DNA of 64,000 nucleotides from Bretschneidera sinensis (GCA_023935145.1 CM043701.1:72168817-72232816), one strand, 5' to 3'. Shown: positions 31,741-43,738, counted from the stretch's first letter. Made by a program: numbers and translations. The notes: generated from the sequence alone by a model not told the origin.

Positions 31741-33190
31741 GTCTGAGGATGACACATGGATGTGTTAGAGCTAGAGGTTGAGTTTTGAATCAGAGGGGAT
31801 GTGGTAGACCCCCAATATTTAAAAAAACTGAAGCAGAGGAAGAAGTTGAGTCTGTGGTTCCTGCGAGGGAACAGATTGATAATGTGGCAGGTACTAGTAG
31901 AGCTGGGAGAGAATTTGAGGTTAGAAGGGATTAATTGAGAGAATCTCTTTAGTGTGCTCTAGAGATGATGAATGCAGCTAAAGAAAGGGCTGATAATTTA
32001 TAGAGGAGATTAAAGGAGAGGGGTAGAATAGAACCTGATGTGGTGAGATAAGAGGTTCATGAGGGAGAAGGCGTGTTTGCACATGAGATGCAAAGTAATT
32101 ATTTTATGAGATTTCTTAAGTTTAAACCCCAGTCTTTTAGAGGATTTGTAAATCTTGTAGAAGTTAAGCAGTGGATTAGATATGTCGAAAAATATTTTGA
32201 TGTCTTACTAGTGATAGATAGATTGACAGATAGACAGACGGTTGCTTTTGCTTAATTTATGCTGGAATGTGAGACTTCTCAATGGTGGGAGGATATTTTG
32301 CCTAGTTACACAGGTAGAACAAATTTTAACTTGGAATAAGTTTAAGGATGAGTTTTTTGCGAAGTATTTTTCAGATACCTTTCGGGCATAACAAGAGAGA
32401 TTTTATTCATCTAAGGTAAGGTAATTTATCGGTGGTTGAATATGATAGTAGATTCATAGCCCTGTCAAGGTTTTTACCTGAATTTGTGAATACAGAGGAA
32501 AGGAATTGTAAGAGATTTTTAAATGGATAACACTATGACATCCGAACTAAAATCTCTTATATGAGCATTGAAAATTATGCTATACTAGTGGATAAAGTAT
32601 TACAAATTGAGAAAGATTTGATCGAGTTTAGAGGTAGGAGGGAGTGACTGAAGAGGTCTAGATTTGAGGGACCTAGAAGTGGTGGCAGTATGAGTGTACA
32701 GGGTGAGAGATCGCCCCAGAAGAAGCGTTCCTTATCACAAGGAACTGTATTATAGAGTTAGAGGCAAGCAGGATCTGTTGCTTCTATCGCTCAGAGTAAT
32801 ACCAGTAGGGCCCCTAGGTTCGGGAGACAAGCTATGAGAAGTATAAGTTATAGTAGAGGAGTAAGTATGCCACCAAGGGGAGGTGGTAATCTGATGTATG
32901 ATCGAGAGCTAAGGGTTTGCTTAGATGTAATCAGACGGGGCATCTGTCTTGGAATTTCCCAACGCTTATATAATTTGTATGTGGTGAGGGAGGACATGTT
33001 GCTGCAGATTGTCCAGTGGGGAATTATGTTGATGTAGGCGTTGGAAGTGTTGGGAGAAAACCGGTGATGGATCAGAGAGTTTGCGGGGCAAAGGTCAAGG
33101 ATCAGTAGTTGAGAGAGGATGTGGTAGCCAATTACAGTCCAGAGATAATAGAGTCTATGTATAGACCAAACAGGATGCATAAGCTACTCC
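31741..33190 (+). pseudogene. Gag remnant of C
   Basis: A recognisable retrotransposon Gag block (QWIRYVEKYFDVL, about 32170-32210; FMLECETSQWWEDI, about 32255-32300) follows a stop-ridden N-terminal part. A worn zinc-knuckle end (HVAADCPV) can be read near 32995-33018. At least ten stops and several shifts occur. Confidence 0.75.
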
Positions 33191-34516
33191 TGATGTTGTT
33201 ATGGGTATAGTATCTATCCTTGATAGGCATGCTAGATTATTGAATGATCCTGGTGCAACCTATTCATTTGCATCTAATTTTTATATGAAATCTACTTATG
33301 CTAGCATTAGTCCTTTGATGCATGCTATTGTTGTTGAGGTTCCTACAAGGGATAGGGTTATTATCAGGACAAGTTATCAAAGTTGTGTCATTTATATGGT
33401 TAATAGAGAATTTGAAGTTGATTTATTGCCCTTAGGTATGACAGATTTTGATTTAATCTGAGATGACTTAGTTATCTGCATATCATACTTAGGTAGATTA
33501 TTTTAGGAAGAATGTGGTGTTCAAGATACCTAAACAGGAAGAGTTTAATTTTCAGGGAGAACGTAAGATACTTGCTAACTGTCATATTTCTGCCTTAACT
33601 ACTAGTAAATGGTTGAAGAAGAGTTGTGAGGGGTATTTGGCATATGTGGTGGATTTTACCAAAGAGAATAGGAAGTTCGAAGAAATCTTGGTAGTAAAAT
33701 ATTTTTTTTTGATTTATTCCCTGAAGAGTTATCTGGTTTGCCTTCCAATAGGGAGATTGAGTTTCCTATTAAGGTGATTCAAGGATTAGCACCCATATCT
33801 ATAGCACCTTATAGAATGGCACCAGCTAAATTGAGAGAGTTGAAAGTTTAGCTTCAGAAGTTGCTAGATAAACAGTTTATTCGACCTAGTATGTCACCTT
33901 AGAGAGCCCCTGTATTGTTTGTCAAGAAGAATGACAGGACAATGAGGTTATGTATTGATTATAGACAGTTGAATAAGATCACCATCAAGAATAGATATAC
34001 TTTTCCCAGGATAGATGATTTGTTCGAACAGTTACAGGGAGCTAGGGTGTTTTCTAAGATAGACCTAAGATCGGGTTATCATCAATTGAGGATAAAGGAG
34101 GGAGATGTACCTAAGATTACTTTTAGGACACGTTATGGCCATCATGAGTTCCTGGTCATGCCATTTGGGTTGACAAATACTCCTGCAACATTTATGGATC
34201 TAATGAATCTGGTGTTTAAACCATTCTTGGATAGATTTGTGATTGTGTTTATTGATGATATTCTGGTATATTCCAAGAATGAAGATGAGCACATGCAGCA
34301 TTTAGAGATAGTGTTGGAAATTCTTAGGAGAGAGGAATTATATGCAAAGTTCTCTAAGTGTGAGTTTTGGTTGAGTGAAATATCTTTCTTGGGGCATGTT
34401 GTGTCAAGAGAGGGAATAACAGTTGACCCACAGAAAGTAGAAGCAGTGTTAAATTGGGAACGACCCACTAGTGTAACTGAAGTTAAAAGCTTTTTTGGGG
34501 TTGGCTGGTTTTTATA
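33191..34516 (+). pseudogene. Protease and reverse transcriptase of C
   Basis: The protease active site reads LNDPGATYSFAS (about 33238-33273), with Asp-Pro-Gly where Asp-Ser-Gly is usual. The linker DLFPEELSGLPSNREIEF (about 33713-33767) and YRMAP lead to the RT. RT blocks CIDYRQLNK (about 33951), [25 protein letters not shown] and [11 protein letters not shown] (about 34250) are intact. Stops in the linker replace Gln and Trp codons. The frame is lost near 34495 in the [13 protein letters not shown] region. Confidence 0.88.
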
Positions 34517-35286
34517 GGAGATTCATCCAAAAAATTTCTATGATTGCTGGACCATTGACTAGATTGACCAGGAATGACGTGAAATTTAGATGATCAGAGG
34601 AATTGAGAGAAGTTTCCAGCTGTTGAAAGAAAAATTAACTACTGGCCCGGTATTAGTGCTTCCTTCTAGTGATGAAGGATTTGTGGTATATAGTGATGCG
34701 TCATATCAGGGGTTGGGATGTGTGTTGATGCAACATAGGAGATTTATAGCTTATGCATTTAAGCAATTGAAGAACCATGAGAGGAATTACCTGACCCATG
34801 ATTTAGAATTGGCTGCTATCATTTTTGCTTTGAATTTTTGGAGACATCATCTTTATGGAGCCAATTATGAAATTTTTATTGATCGCAAAATTTTGACGAA
34901 TTTACCTACCCAGAAAGAGTTGAATTTGAGGCAGAGGAGGTGGATGGAATTGATTAGTGATTATGACTGTACAATTCATTATCATCCAGGAAAGGCTAAT
35001 GTAGTAGCTGATGCATTAAGTAGAAAGGCTACAAGGAGATTAGCTGCTATTGGGAGTCATAATACTAGCTTGATAATAGAATTAAGAAGAATGAGGATGA
35101 AGTTGAGTGTCAATGATAGAGGAGTATTGATGGCAAATATGGTGGTATAATCTTCTATTATTGATCGTTTATTACAAATGCAGGGTAGAGATGAGGGGAT
35201 AGAGAAAATTAAACGGGAAGTGTTGAGTGAGAAGTCGATTGAGTTTAGAATTAAGGGAGCTGGATTACAGATCCAGTGTGGATTTC
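34517..35286 (+). pseudogene. RNase H of C
   Basis: After two shifts (about 34495 and 34590) the RNase H domain runs from [15 protein letters not shown] (about 34684) through [19 protein letters not shown] to [11 protein letters not shown] (about 35000). The acidic residues of the active site (SDAS, DLELA, VADA) are present. The frame ends at 35150 and weak similarity stops at the D1 junction. Confidence 0.85.
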
Positions 35287-36028
35287 TGTTACTATTGTTA
35301 GACCTAGGACTCGGTCATCCAAATTAGTCTAACTAACTAATCCATACCATATGCATACGTTGATCAGACACACACATATGAGGAATTCAATAAAATAGGC
35401 ATTAATCAATTAAAGCATCATAACATGGCTATTTGCAAAGGCAACAATACTTATATATAGAAAAGCATAATTACGGCTTCAATCGAGCCCTATTAAGAGT
35501 TTAGTTACACATGCTGATTAAACTAAACATCATAAACTAAACTAAATAGAAAGATAAAACCTAAAGAATACTGTGGAGACGAGTCGCCAATTCGTTTCCA
35601 AGGTTTACAACTTCAAGCAAAATCAAAAGGTCTATTTTCTGTGTTTTACAAGCCTATATATAGGGTTCTAAGGGTGCCTCGAAACCTTAATTTCCAATTT
35701 AAGATCCGGAGACTTCTTTCCAAAACTGGTTCTGGCGCCTCTGTGTGTGTGTGTGTGCTCGATCGCGTGCTTCTGCGCTCGAGCCTTCTAGGTGTGTGTA
35801 CGAGTGCTTGTGCGCTTGATCACAAGGAAGGTGCCCTCGAGCGCACCTAGCTGGTTTGCAGATCTTCAATTTTTCTTCCTTAGAGCTCCAAAATGTCATC
35901 TTTTTTTCAAAGACCTATGAAAAATACAGAAAACACAAAAATGAAGTAGAATCTACTAAAATACATAAACAAATAGCCTAACAAGTGTAAATTAAGGGGC
36001 TTAAATATGACTATTTAAGCACTTATCA
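35287..36028 (-). repeat. Partial LTR of D1
   Basis: The minus strand starts TGATAAGTGCTTAAATA with an inverted repeat GCTTAAATA/TATTTAAGC. GATCG-rich motifs (GCTCGATCGCG, GCGCTCGAG) lie at 35757-35850. The match to the D2 LTR stops at TGTTACT near 35287. Confidence 0.8.
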
Positions 36029-37445
36029 CACCCCCAAACTTACATATTGCTAGTCCCTTGGCAATGCAAAACAAAATACTATATCAAAACAAAATCAAAG
36101 ATAAATTCATCATTCATGATTTTTGAAATTTTAGGTTGTACATAAAACTATGATGTTCGTTCATGAGTAGGCTTAAAATATAAACACACATTTCCAATGA
36201 ATAAGGAGTTAAAATTCTAATCACTTACACAAGGTTGGTTTAAGGCATCACAAGTTCATCTTAGTGTGTGTGAATTAGCACATAAAGGATGAAGCTTCAA
36301 AAAAAATTTTAATGTATAATGTTTCGATGCCTTAACTTTCATCAAATTTCCTATTAGAGTGAACAATAATGACATAGTTTTACTTCTCTTCATTTTCTTT
36401 TATCATGAGATTTTTGCCATGTTAAGTTCCATTAAGCTTTCTAATTAACCTATGTAGCGAGTGTTTAGCCAATGACTCCCAAACTAGATGGTTTTAGGGT
36501 ATTAGGTGTAAAGACACCCCTAAGGACTTACTAACTCAAGTCAAAAAAGCTACGAAACTAATTGGTCTTAATGCTACCATGTAAAAATCCCCACCTTTTG
36601 ATGTGAACACTCACTGCTTACTGAGGCAAGAGGTCCTGTTACTCAGTGGAAACTTTATTTAATGATCATTATATGCATAATTCTCACTTTTTGACATGAA
36701 CACTCACTGCTTACTGAGGTAAGAGGTCTAGTTACTCAGTGGAAAGTTTATTTAATGATCATTAAGAGCATTTTATTTTCTCTTTTTTCACGATAAACAT
36801 TTTTCTTTATTTTTCTATGCCAAAGTGTTCTTCTAACAAGTTATCCGATTACAGTTAGGTCATGGAAACATATACATAAAAATTATATGTCATACCCCAT
36901 ACAATTGTGTGCTAATGTGCTCGTGTAAAATTCAGATCAAACTTGTGAATTTTTAAGTGCCTTGAGGTAGGTAATTAAACTTTTAAAACCCTTATTACTA
37001 GACTATATGTTATAGATTTTAAGCTTACTAATGAAGTTTTATCATAATATTTATTTTAAATCAACCAAAATTTGCAAAACAAAATGAACATGCATTTTTT
37101 CAAAAATAAAAAACACTGGGACATAATGTGTGAATATGTCTCTCATACCCCCAAACTTAATGTACACATTGTCCCCAATATGTGAGTGACATGGAAAGAT
37201 CTGACCTGGGAGATGGGGAACTAGATGGCTGGCATGGCTCGTAGCACGCCCCCAAACTTGAACTTGATGCACGCACTATGTACTTGAAAAAGAAAAACAA
37301 ACATTGTGCCGAAAAACAAGAAATATTAATAATAAACAGTTAATTAAAAATAAATACTAATGATAAATAAAAGAAAATACTATAATGAAAGGATATGCTG
37401 TGGGGTGCCTCCCATGAGCGCTAAGTTTTACGTCTTCAGCCAGAC
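36029..37445 (-). other. Conserved 3' non-coding domain of D1
   Basis: It holds the post-stop motif (37397-37445), three polypurine-like tracts (37248-37259, 37147-37158, 36030-36041), the hairpin ACACATTGTCCCCAATATGT (37164-37183, one pair weakened), two copies of the 57-nt block (36683-36741, 36591-36647), GGTGT/ACACC (36505-36518) and AAACTAGATGGTTT (36481-36494). Confidence 0.8.
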
Positions 37446-38026
37446 GGGGTATCCTCTCACTGCTAGTCTCTAGGTGATGCAGTCAATGAGGTACCGGGTG
37501 CTGGAGGTAGTCAATAGAGGATGGCCTGGAGCATCGGCTCCTGTCGTGCAAACTGCACCTCCAAACCATCTATCCACTGATGGATCAATAGGGTCGCCTC
37601 CCTATCCTCCCGATGGATGTCGAAGAGCTCATAGTGGAAGGAGGACAACTTATCTAGAAGGTGCTGGTACTCTATGGACCCCATGTCCGTCTAGTTCTCC
37701 TCCCAAGTAGGGCTCTTTGTGGGGTGCTTGGTGTCCATAGGATCATTCGCTACAGGCTCAACAGCGGGAATATGCTACCGGGGTCCTCGGGGCATATGGG
37801 ACTGGCTCAAGCTCCACTAGCTCCTCACAAAGAAAGTGTGGCCGCTCACTGGTCCGTCTAGAGAGGAGCCCTTGATCCCCTTATTCTTGAAGATGTGGCT
37901 GAGTAGGAAGGAGAAAGGGAGCCCCCATGCATTAGCCGTGGTTGTCTGACGGTCATGCACATGGTCCCAAAACTTATGTATCTGGCTCCATATGACTGAT
38001 GGAATGGAGTACCAGTGTCCCCGATG
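37446..38026 (-). pseudogene. ORF tail of D1, plant transposon protein-like
   Basis: The minus frame reads WYSIPSVIWSQIHKFWDHVH and LPFSFLLSHIFKNKGI (about 38010-37870), which resembles the C-terminal part of the 'putative plant transposon protein' domain (Pfam Transposase_32 type). A coiled-coil-like tail (LEVQFARQEPMLQAIL, about 37530) and stops follow. It is homologous to the D2 frame 38031-38303. The function of this protein family is not known. Confidence 0.55.
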
Positions 38027-38030
38027 AAAT

Positions 38031-38303
38031 GTGGAGGATCGCATGGAGACCGAGACCCCAGTCATTAGCCCAGTACGTGAGGAGGACCATTCGGACATGG
38101 GACGCACCGAGTCCCAGCAGTTTTTAGCTGAGCTGTCCTCTTTCTGGGGTGAGGTCTCTGCTACTACCACACTCGTGCATCAGCGCATGGATAGTTTAGA
38201 GGCACGGTTAGCACGCCAGGAGGCTATGCTACAGGCCATTCTTGATTGCTTACCCCCAACACCCGGTACCTCTTCGACTGCACTACTTGATGATCAACAG
38301 TGA
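38031..38303 (+). pseudogene. ORF tail of D2 with coiled-coil-like end
   Basis: Ninety codons are open to the stop at 38301-38303. The stretch FLAELSSFWGEVSATTTLVHQ and MDSLEARLARQEAMLQAIL has heptad character and matches the D1 tail. A Pro/Thr/Ser-rich end follows. The post-stop motif begins 14 bases later. The N-terminal domain is cut off at the inversion point, so this is a fragment. Confidence 0.55.
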
Positions 38304-39723
38304 GAGGATACCACGTTTGGTTGAAGACGTTAAACTTAGCGCTCATGGGAGGCACCCCAATGCATATCCTTTTTATAGTTTATGTTATTATTCGTATTTT
38401 ATACTTTTATATTCTTGTCTATTACTTGTTTTCCATTTTATCTTTGTTTTTCTTTCTCTTTCAAGGACAGTGTCAGTGCATCCAGTTGAAGTTTGGGGGC
38501 GTGCTCCAAGCCATGCCAGCCATATAGCTCTCCATCTCCCAGGTCAGATCCTTCCATGCTACTCACACATTGGGGACAATGTGCAATTTAAGTTTAGGGG
38601 TATGGGGACACATTCACACTCACTTGTCCCACAGTTTTTTTTTTTGTTTTGTTGCTATTTTCGTAGATAAATGCATGTTCATTTTGTCCAATAAACCTTT
38701 TTTTTGAGATCTAAACAAAACTTTATGAGTCGACTTCATCACCGAGCTTAACACTTTGAACATATAGGCTAATAATCAAGTTTTGAACCTAGATCACTGC
38801 CCTTTAGGCATTTAAGAATTCACAAGTTTAACTTAAATTATCACGAGCACATTAGCACATAATTGTGTGGGGTATGACATGTTATTTGGATTTGTATGTT
38901 TCTTTTGCTTGAATATGAACTAGATGACCTATTAGATTGACATTTTGGCATATAAAAATAGAAAAGATTGATTCATGCTCAAAAAGAAAAAGAAAAAAAA
39001 ATGCTCCTAATGATCAATAAAAACAAATCTTCCGCTGAGTAACTGGCCCTCTTGCCTCAGTAAGCATTGAGTGTCACGTCAAAAGGTGGAAAATTTTAAA
39101 TGATCATTAAAAGAAACTTTCCACTAAGTAACTGGCTCTCTTGCCTCAGTAAACATTGAGTATCACGTCAAAAAGTGGGAAATTCTAAGTGGTAGCATTA
39201 AAACCAGTTAAGTTTCGTAGCCTTGTTGACTCGAGCTAGTAAGTCCTTATGGGTGTCTTTACACCTAATGCCCTAAAACCATCTGGTTTGGGAGTCATTG
39301 GCTAAACGCTCGTTACACGAGTCAACAAGAAAGCTTAAGGGAACTAACTTGGTGAAAATCTCATAAATAAAAGTCTATTCCATATTTGTTGACTCTAATA
39401 GGAAGTTTGGTGAATCTTGAGTCATCGAAACAATACACGTTTGAATTTCTTGGAAACCCAATCTTTTTTGTGCTAGTCACCACACACTAAAGTCAAACTT
39501 GTGATGTCTTAAACTACCTCATGAAAATGATTTACGTTCAAAACTCTTATTCATTGCAAAAATATGTTTACACTTGTTAAGCTTGCTCATGAATGCGCAT
39601 CATAGTTTTGTGAAAAATCTAAACTTTTGATTGACACCATGAACATTGGATCTATCTATGTTTTTCATTTTAGTTTTTAATTTAATATTGCTAAGGGACT
39701 AGCAATATGTAAGTTTGGTGGTG
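38304..39723 (+). other. Conserved 3' non-coding domain of D2
   Basis: It contains the post-stop motif (38317-38358), tracts AAGTTTGGGGG (38487-38497), AAGTTTAGGGG (about 38589-38599) and AAGTTTGGTGG (39710-39720), the hairpin ACACATTGGGGACAATGTGC (38565-38584), two copies of the 57-nt block (39034-39088, 39121-39179), GGTGTCTTTACACC (39252-39265) and AAACCATCTGGTTT (39276-39289). Confidence 0.8.
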
Positions 39724-41046
39724 TGATAAGTGCTTAAATATTCATATTTAAGCCCCCTTATTTACATTTGTTAGGTCCTTAATTACGTTAATTTGGTCTC
39801 TTTTACTCCATTTGTGTGTTTTACATGTTTTTATAGGGTTTTGGAGAAAAAGAAGCAGTTTTGGCACTTAATGGAAGAAATCTGGAATCCCTGGAGCATT
39901 CTTTGGACAAATTACGATCGATCGCGCCATGCAATGTGATCATGCGCACACATGAAGGATCGAGCACACACTCCGATCGAGCGCAAGACATATGCGATCG
40001 AGCGCACATGTACGGGCATGAACAGTAAACTGTAGAACCCTAATTTGGAAACAAGAGAATTTTCATTTTAGGAAGGTTTAGGAACTCATGGGTCTCTTAG
40101 GACTTCTCAAAGACCTATAAATACACTTGTAACTCACACACATAATACACACCTCAGATAGAAAACACTTTTCTCTTTTCTTTTACTTAGAGTTGAGAGC
40201 TTGGGAGAGAATTGACTCCTCTTCTCTCGAGTTTATTCATCTTCCTTAATGTTTAGTTTATTTATAATGTTTACTTCAGATAGTATGTGTAACTAACTTT
40301 CTTATAGGGCTCGATTGAAGCCCTAGTTATGCATTCCCATATTTATATTCATTGATAAAATCTTTGCCAGTAGCTTTTATTATGTTACTTAACTTGATTA
40401 ATGCCTGTGCTTATTTAAATTCCTCATACGTATGTGTAAGGTCAACGTATGCATGTGGTATGGATAGGTTAGTTAGATCAATTTGGATGACTGAGTCCTG
40501 GGTCTAACATTAGTAACAAGGGATATCTTATCCGGATACCCGAGTTAATCAACATGGGAAACCAGAAGTAGATACCATGCCCTAGGTCTCATGTGGTTGT
40601 GGATTTCCTTAGTACTTATGTTTTCTTAAGGAACAACTCAAGCAGATACCATGCTGAATCCCTTAAGGAAGAAAAGAGTTAGAGTAAATACCATGCCTAA
40701 CTCGTTGCTTGGGGAAATCAATAGCTTAAAGAGTAGATACCATGCCCTTAGGTTGGCAACCAGTAGGTATACATAATAAAGCTAGTGCACTGATACCTTA
40801 TACAAATTGGGAAAGTATGACTAGTGGTGGATATCAAAGCCCTATGTCTTTATTATTATCAAATCACCTTCCAACAGTTATTTATCTCTTTTTACTTTAG
40901 AGAAACTGATTCTAAAAGCAACTTTACCAATCCTTGTGGAGATGACCTTGCTTTTGCACACTAGACTACACTAATGACCTTGTGCACTTGCAAGTATAAC
41001 TAGTACGATTATTCACCTATTTATTTAGGTAGATAAATGCACAACA
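39724..41046 (+). repeat. 3' LTR of D2
   Basis: It starts TGATAAGTGC with a perfect 10-bp inverted repeat (GCTTAAATAT, loop TC, ATATTTAAGC). GATCGAGCGC-type motifs lie at 39915-40015. The U5-like part repeats TAGATACCATGC-like blocks (40565-40745), which also occur in G. It ends TGCACAACA. Confidence 0.85.
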
Positions 41047-41274
41047 GTGAGCTGGAACCAGAGCAAGAATAGGAGGTTATCGGAGCAAGACTCCAAGAAT
41101 CAAATATCAACTTCTTGGGTGATTCAATAACGGAGTAAAGATCAAGATCAGATCGTGTTCTTGAAGGTGAGTCAAGAACGGTATTAAAATCCAACTTTGA
41201 TCATGTTCTTGATGTTTAGAAGAAGTTGGAAAGCATTTGTGGTTGCTGCATAAATTTAGGATTTTCTCTGCAAG

Positions 41275-42150
41275 ATGGGTTCAAATTTTGTTGTTGAGAA
41301 ATTTTATGAAAATGGAGACTTTGCCCTTTGGAAGTGGAAGATCAAGGTTGTTCTTATGCAACAGAAACTGGACTTGGTGATTAGAGAAGATGATGCTTTT
41401 CCAGCAAGTACCATGGAGGACCAATGGAATGAGGTGAAGAAGATGGCATACAACACCATCTTCTTGCGCATGTCGAATAATGTCACAAGGGAGTGCAGAG
41501 AATTGGAAGATCCAGCTGTCATATGGAAGAAACTAGATGAGTTGTTTCTTGCTAAGACTCTCCCTAATAAGAGGTATCTTCGTAAATGAATCTTTGCTTT
41601 TAAATTTGATCCTAATAAAGAGTTGCAAGATGATCTTGATGCCAAGATGAGGAGTGCATCAAGTGGAGAAGGGCTGTTCATTAGAAGAAGGCCAACAACT
41701 TGGTATAGCAGCAACGTCCATAGCTACTACCAAGACAGAGGTAGAGGAGAGAGTCATGGGAGAGTGCACAGCAACATCCATGGCTACTACCAGGACAGAG
41801 GTAGAGGAGAGAGCCATGTGAGAGTGCACAATAACATCTATGGCTACTACCAAGACAGAGGGAGAGTAAAAAGCCATGGGAGTGTGCACAACAACATGCA
41901 TGGCTACTACTGGGACAGCGGTAGAGGAGAGAGCCATGGGAGAGTGCACAGCAACATACATGGCTACTACCAGATAGAGGTAGAGGAGAAAGCCATGGGA
42001 GAATGCATTCCAAACTGGGATTTGGAGGGAAGAAATGTTACTACTGCCACAAGGAGGGTCATATCAAGAAAGATTGCAAGGAGAAGATGAGGGATGAAGG
42101 AAGAAGCCATACCAAGAATGGAGAGGCTTCGGTTGCCAAATCAGAATAGC
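41275..42150 (+). pseudogene. Copia-type Gag of E
   Basis: ATG at 41275 opens MGSNFVVEKFYENGDFALWKWKI in Copia Gag style, with the conserved tryptophans and LEDPAVIWKKLDELF. A TGA at 41587-41589 lies in frame; the frame continues as IFAFKFDPNKEL. Then comes the 20-residue repeat region (41710-42005) and, after a 1-base loss in the last unit, a zinc knuckle CYYCHKEGHIKKDC (42036-42077) of the form CX2CX4HX4C. Gag would bind RNA and form particles. One stop and one shift disable it. Confidence 0.85.
41710..42005 (+). repeat. Coding 60-bp minisatellite in the Gag of E
   Basis: Five head-to-tail units of 60 bp (the last 59) starting at 41710, 41770, 41830, 41890 and 41950. Each encodes 20 residues of the type SNIHGYYQDRGRGESHGRVH. 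The region lies where Copia Gags have an Arg/Gly-rich RNA-binding stretch. Long frames on the opposite strand are products of the repeat. Confidence 0.92.
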
Positions 42151-43738
42151 AAGATGATTGTGTCCTCTTATTAAGTGCATGGGTGCAAGGTTAAAATGCA
42201 CAGTATCACTTAGGATTGATGGAGGGACATGGCTGAGTGGTCATCAAGATCTAAGGGTGGAGATTGACTCTCAAGATTGGACAAGAAGTTGGTGCACTGT
42301 ATAAAGAGTCACCTAGATTTATTCTCATTAACATTATGATATAATTTGAGATCAGTTGTAAAAGAGTGACAGACATACAAGAGAGAATTGTGTGAGAGTG
42401 CAAGGACACAAAATATAAGAGGGACTCTTTGTAGTGAGGCTGGTTGTAAAAAGATAGGAGTATAGATTAGATAGAGAGCATTGTAATAGTTCTTATCATC
42501 TTCTTTCTTTTATTCTTGGTTTCTTCAAGAACTTGAGGTTTCTTGAAAGGGTTGCTGGATTATAAAGAACCATTGATTTAGTGCAGAGAGTTCAGAAGAA
42601 CTCACAGAGACGTAGGCTATTGCCGAAACTCGATAACAAATCGCTTGTATTCTTTCTTTCTTTGATTTATGTTCCTGTTTTTTATTCCAAATCTTTACAA
42701 GTCATTCTAGACTTGGGTGTTTGGAAGATCACTGATTACGCTCAAAGTATAACACAGTTATTGTAGTATAACTTTGGGGTGTCGATTCCACAGGGAAACA
42801 AGTTAATTACGACAGAAGGTGTAAACTTTAACACTAACGATAATGATTAGATGAGAGAATATGAGTTTTGATAATGCAATATTGTGTAAAAGAGTTGCGC
42901 GAATATAACGAAGAATATAAATAAGAAATAACAAGGTTCCGGGAATCCTCCTTAGGTTCGTTCCCTATTTCCACTCTTGATTCAAATTTTTATCTCGATT
43001 GCAAGTTTCACATCCTAAACAGGCAATCAGAAAGTATTCAATGAAGCACATTTATGTCTCTAATATAATTGCTACAAATTACTCTTTGATTTCAATTCAA
43101 GCACACATGATTTATCTTATAGATTAGCAAGAAATGAAAATATATTGCAATAATGATATCACAGTAATGGCCGATCTATAAGATAAATATACCGAAATCA
43201 ATTACATCCAAACAACTTGATATAAGAAGAGCTTGACTAGACTTATGTGGAGTAGAAGGATGCAATCACCGGATTGAGAGAAACTAAAACAAGAAGAATA
43301 TAGAATACAACTATCACATGAACTCAAATCCTTCTTAATTAATCAAAGAGTAAATCATAGACAATGTTTTAACAATAAGTCCATACAAATGAATCAAGAA
43401 CAGGAAATAAGGAACAATAAAACCCTAAGGATTCATCCCTTTCCCTTGTTTGATGATTAGTTAGCCATGAAACTCAAGGTGGAAAAACAATATAGATGTT
43501 CTCCCCTTGATTTCTTGGCCATGGAGCTCAAGGTGGAAGAACAATGTGGATGTTCTCTCCTTGATTTCCAATTAACGAAAACTTAAACAGAATGCTAAAA
43601 ACTTCTCTAACTTGTATCTACCAAAAAACTGTCTTTTTTTTCTCTTCGAGCTAGCCCCCCCGCGGCTGCAAACCTTAAGCATATATTTATAGCCCACAAG
43701 GGAGAACTATCTTTGCATAGCCTTAATTTGAGTCCATA

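Larger units (their letters stand above)
27492..35286 (+). mobile_element. Tekay/Del-type Ty3/gypsy element C, 3' truncated
   Basis: It starts with an LTR (TGTAATACCC...CATTACA), a tRNA-Met-like primer site (31651-31662), gag, protease, RT and RNase H in plus orientation. It stops abruptly at about 35286, where the inverted LTR of D1 begins; integrase, chromodomain and 3' LTR are missing. The RT blocks ([39 protein letters not shown]) and the DLFPEELSGLP linker are those of the chromovirus Tekay/Del group. It is heavily decayed, with many stops and shifts, and is probably among the oldest elements here. Confidence 0.85.
35287..38026 (-). mobile_element. Element D1: 3' half of an Athila-related element, truncated at both ends
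   Basis: On the minus strand it consists of an ORF tail, the conserved 3' domain and the first 742 bp of an LTR. About 540 bp of the LTR end are missing compared with D2, and everything 5' of the ORF tail is gone. It faces D2 head to head at about 38026-38031. Confidence 0.75.
38031..41046 (+). mobile_element. Element D2: 3' half of an Athila-related element
   Basis: It holds an ORF tail, the conserved 3' domain and a complete 1323-bp LTR ending GCACAACA. Its 5' part is missing, and the sequence switches at about 38031 into the inverted relative D1. On the right it abuts the leader of Copia E. Confidence 0.8.

Noticed and set aside
37474..37861. Plus-strand frames of 66-78 codons opposite the D1 ORF tail
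   Set aside because: They are antisense shadows; the minus strand carries the text homologous to D2's frame.
41659..42013. Antisense frames of 100-110 codons opposite the Gag minisatellite
   Set aside because: They mirror the 60-bp period, a multiple of three. The sense frame carries the Gag motifs and the zinc knuckle.
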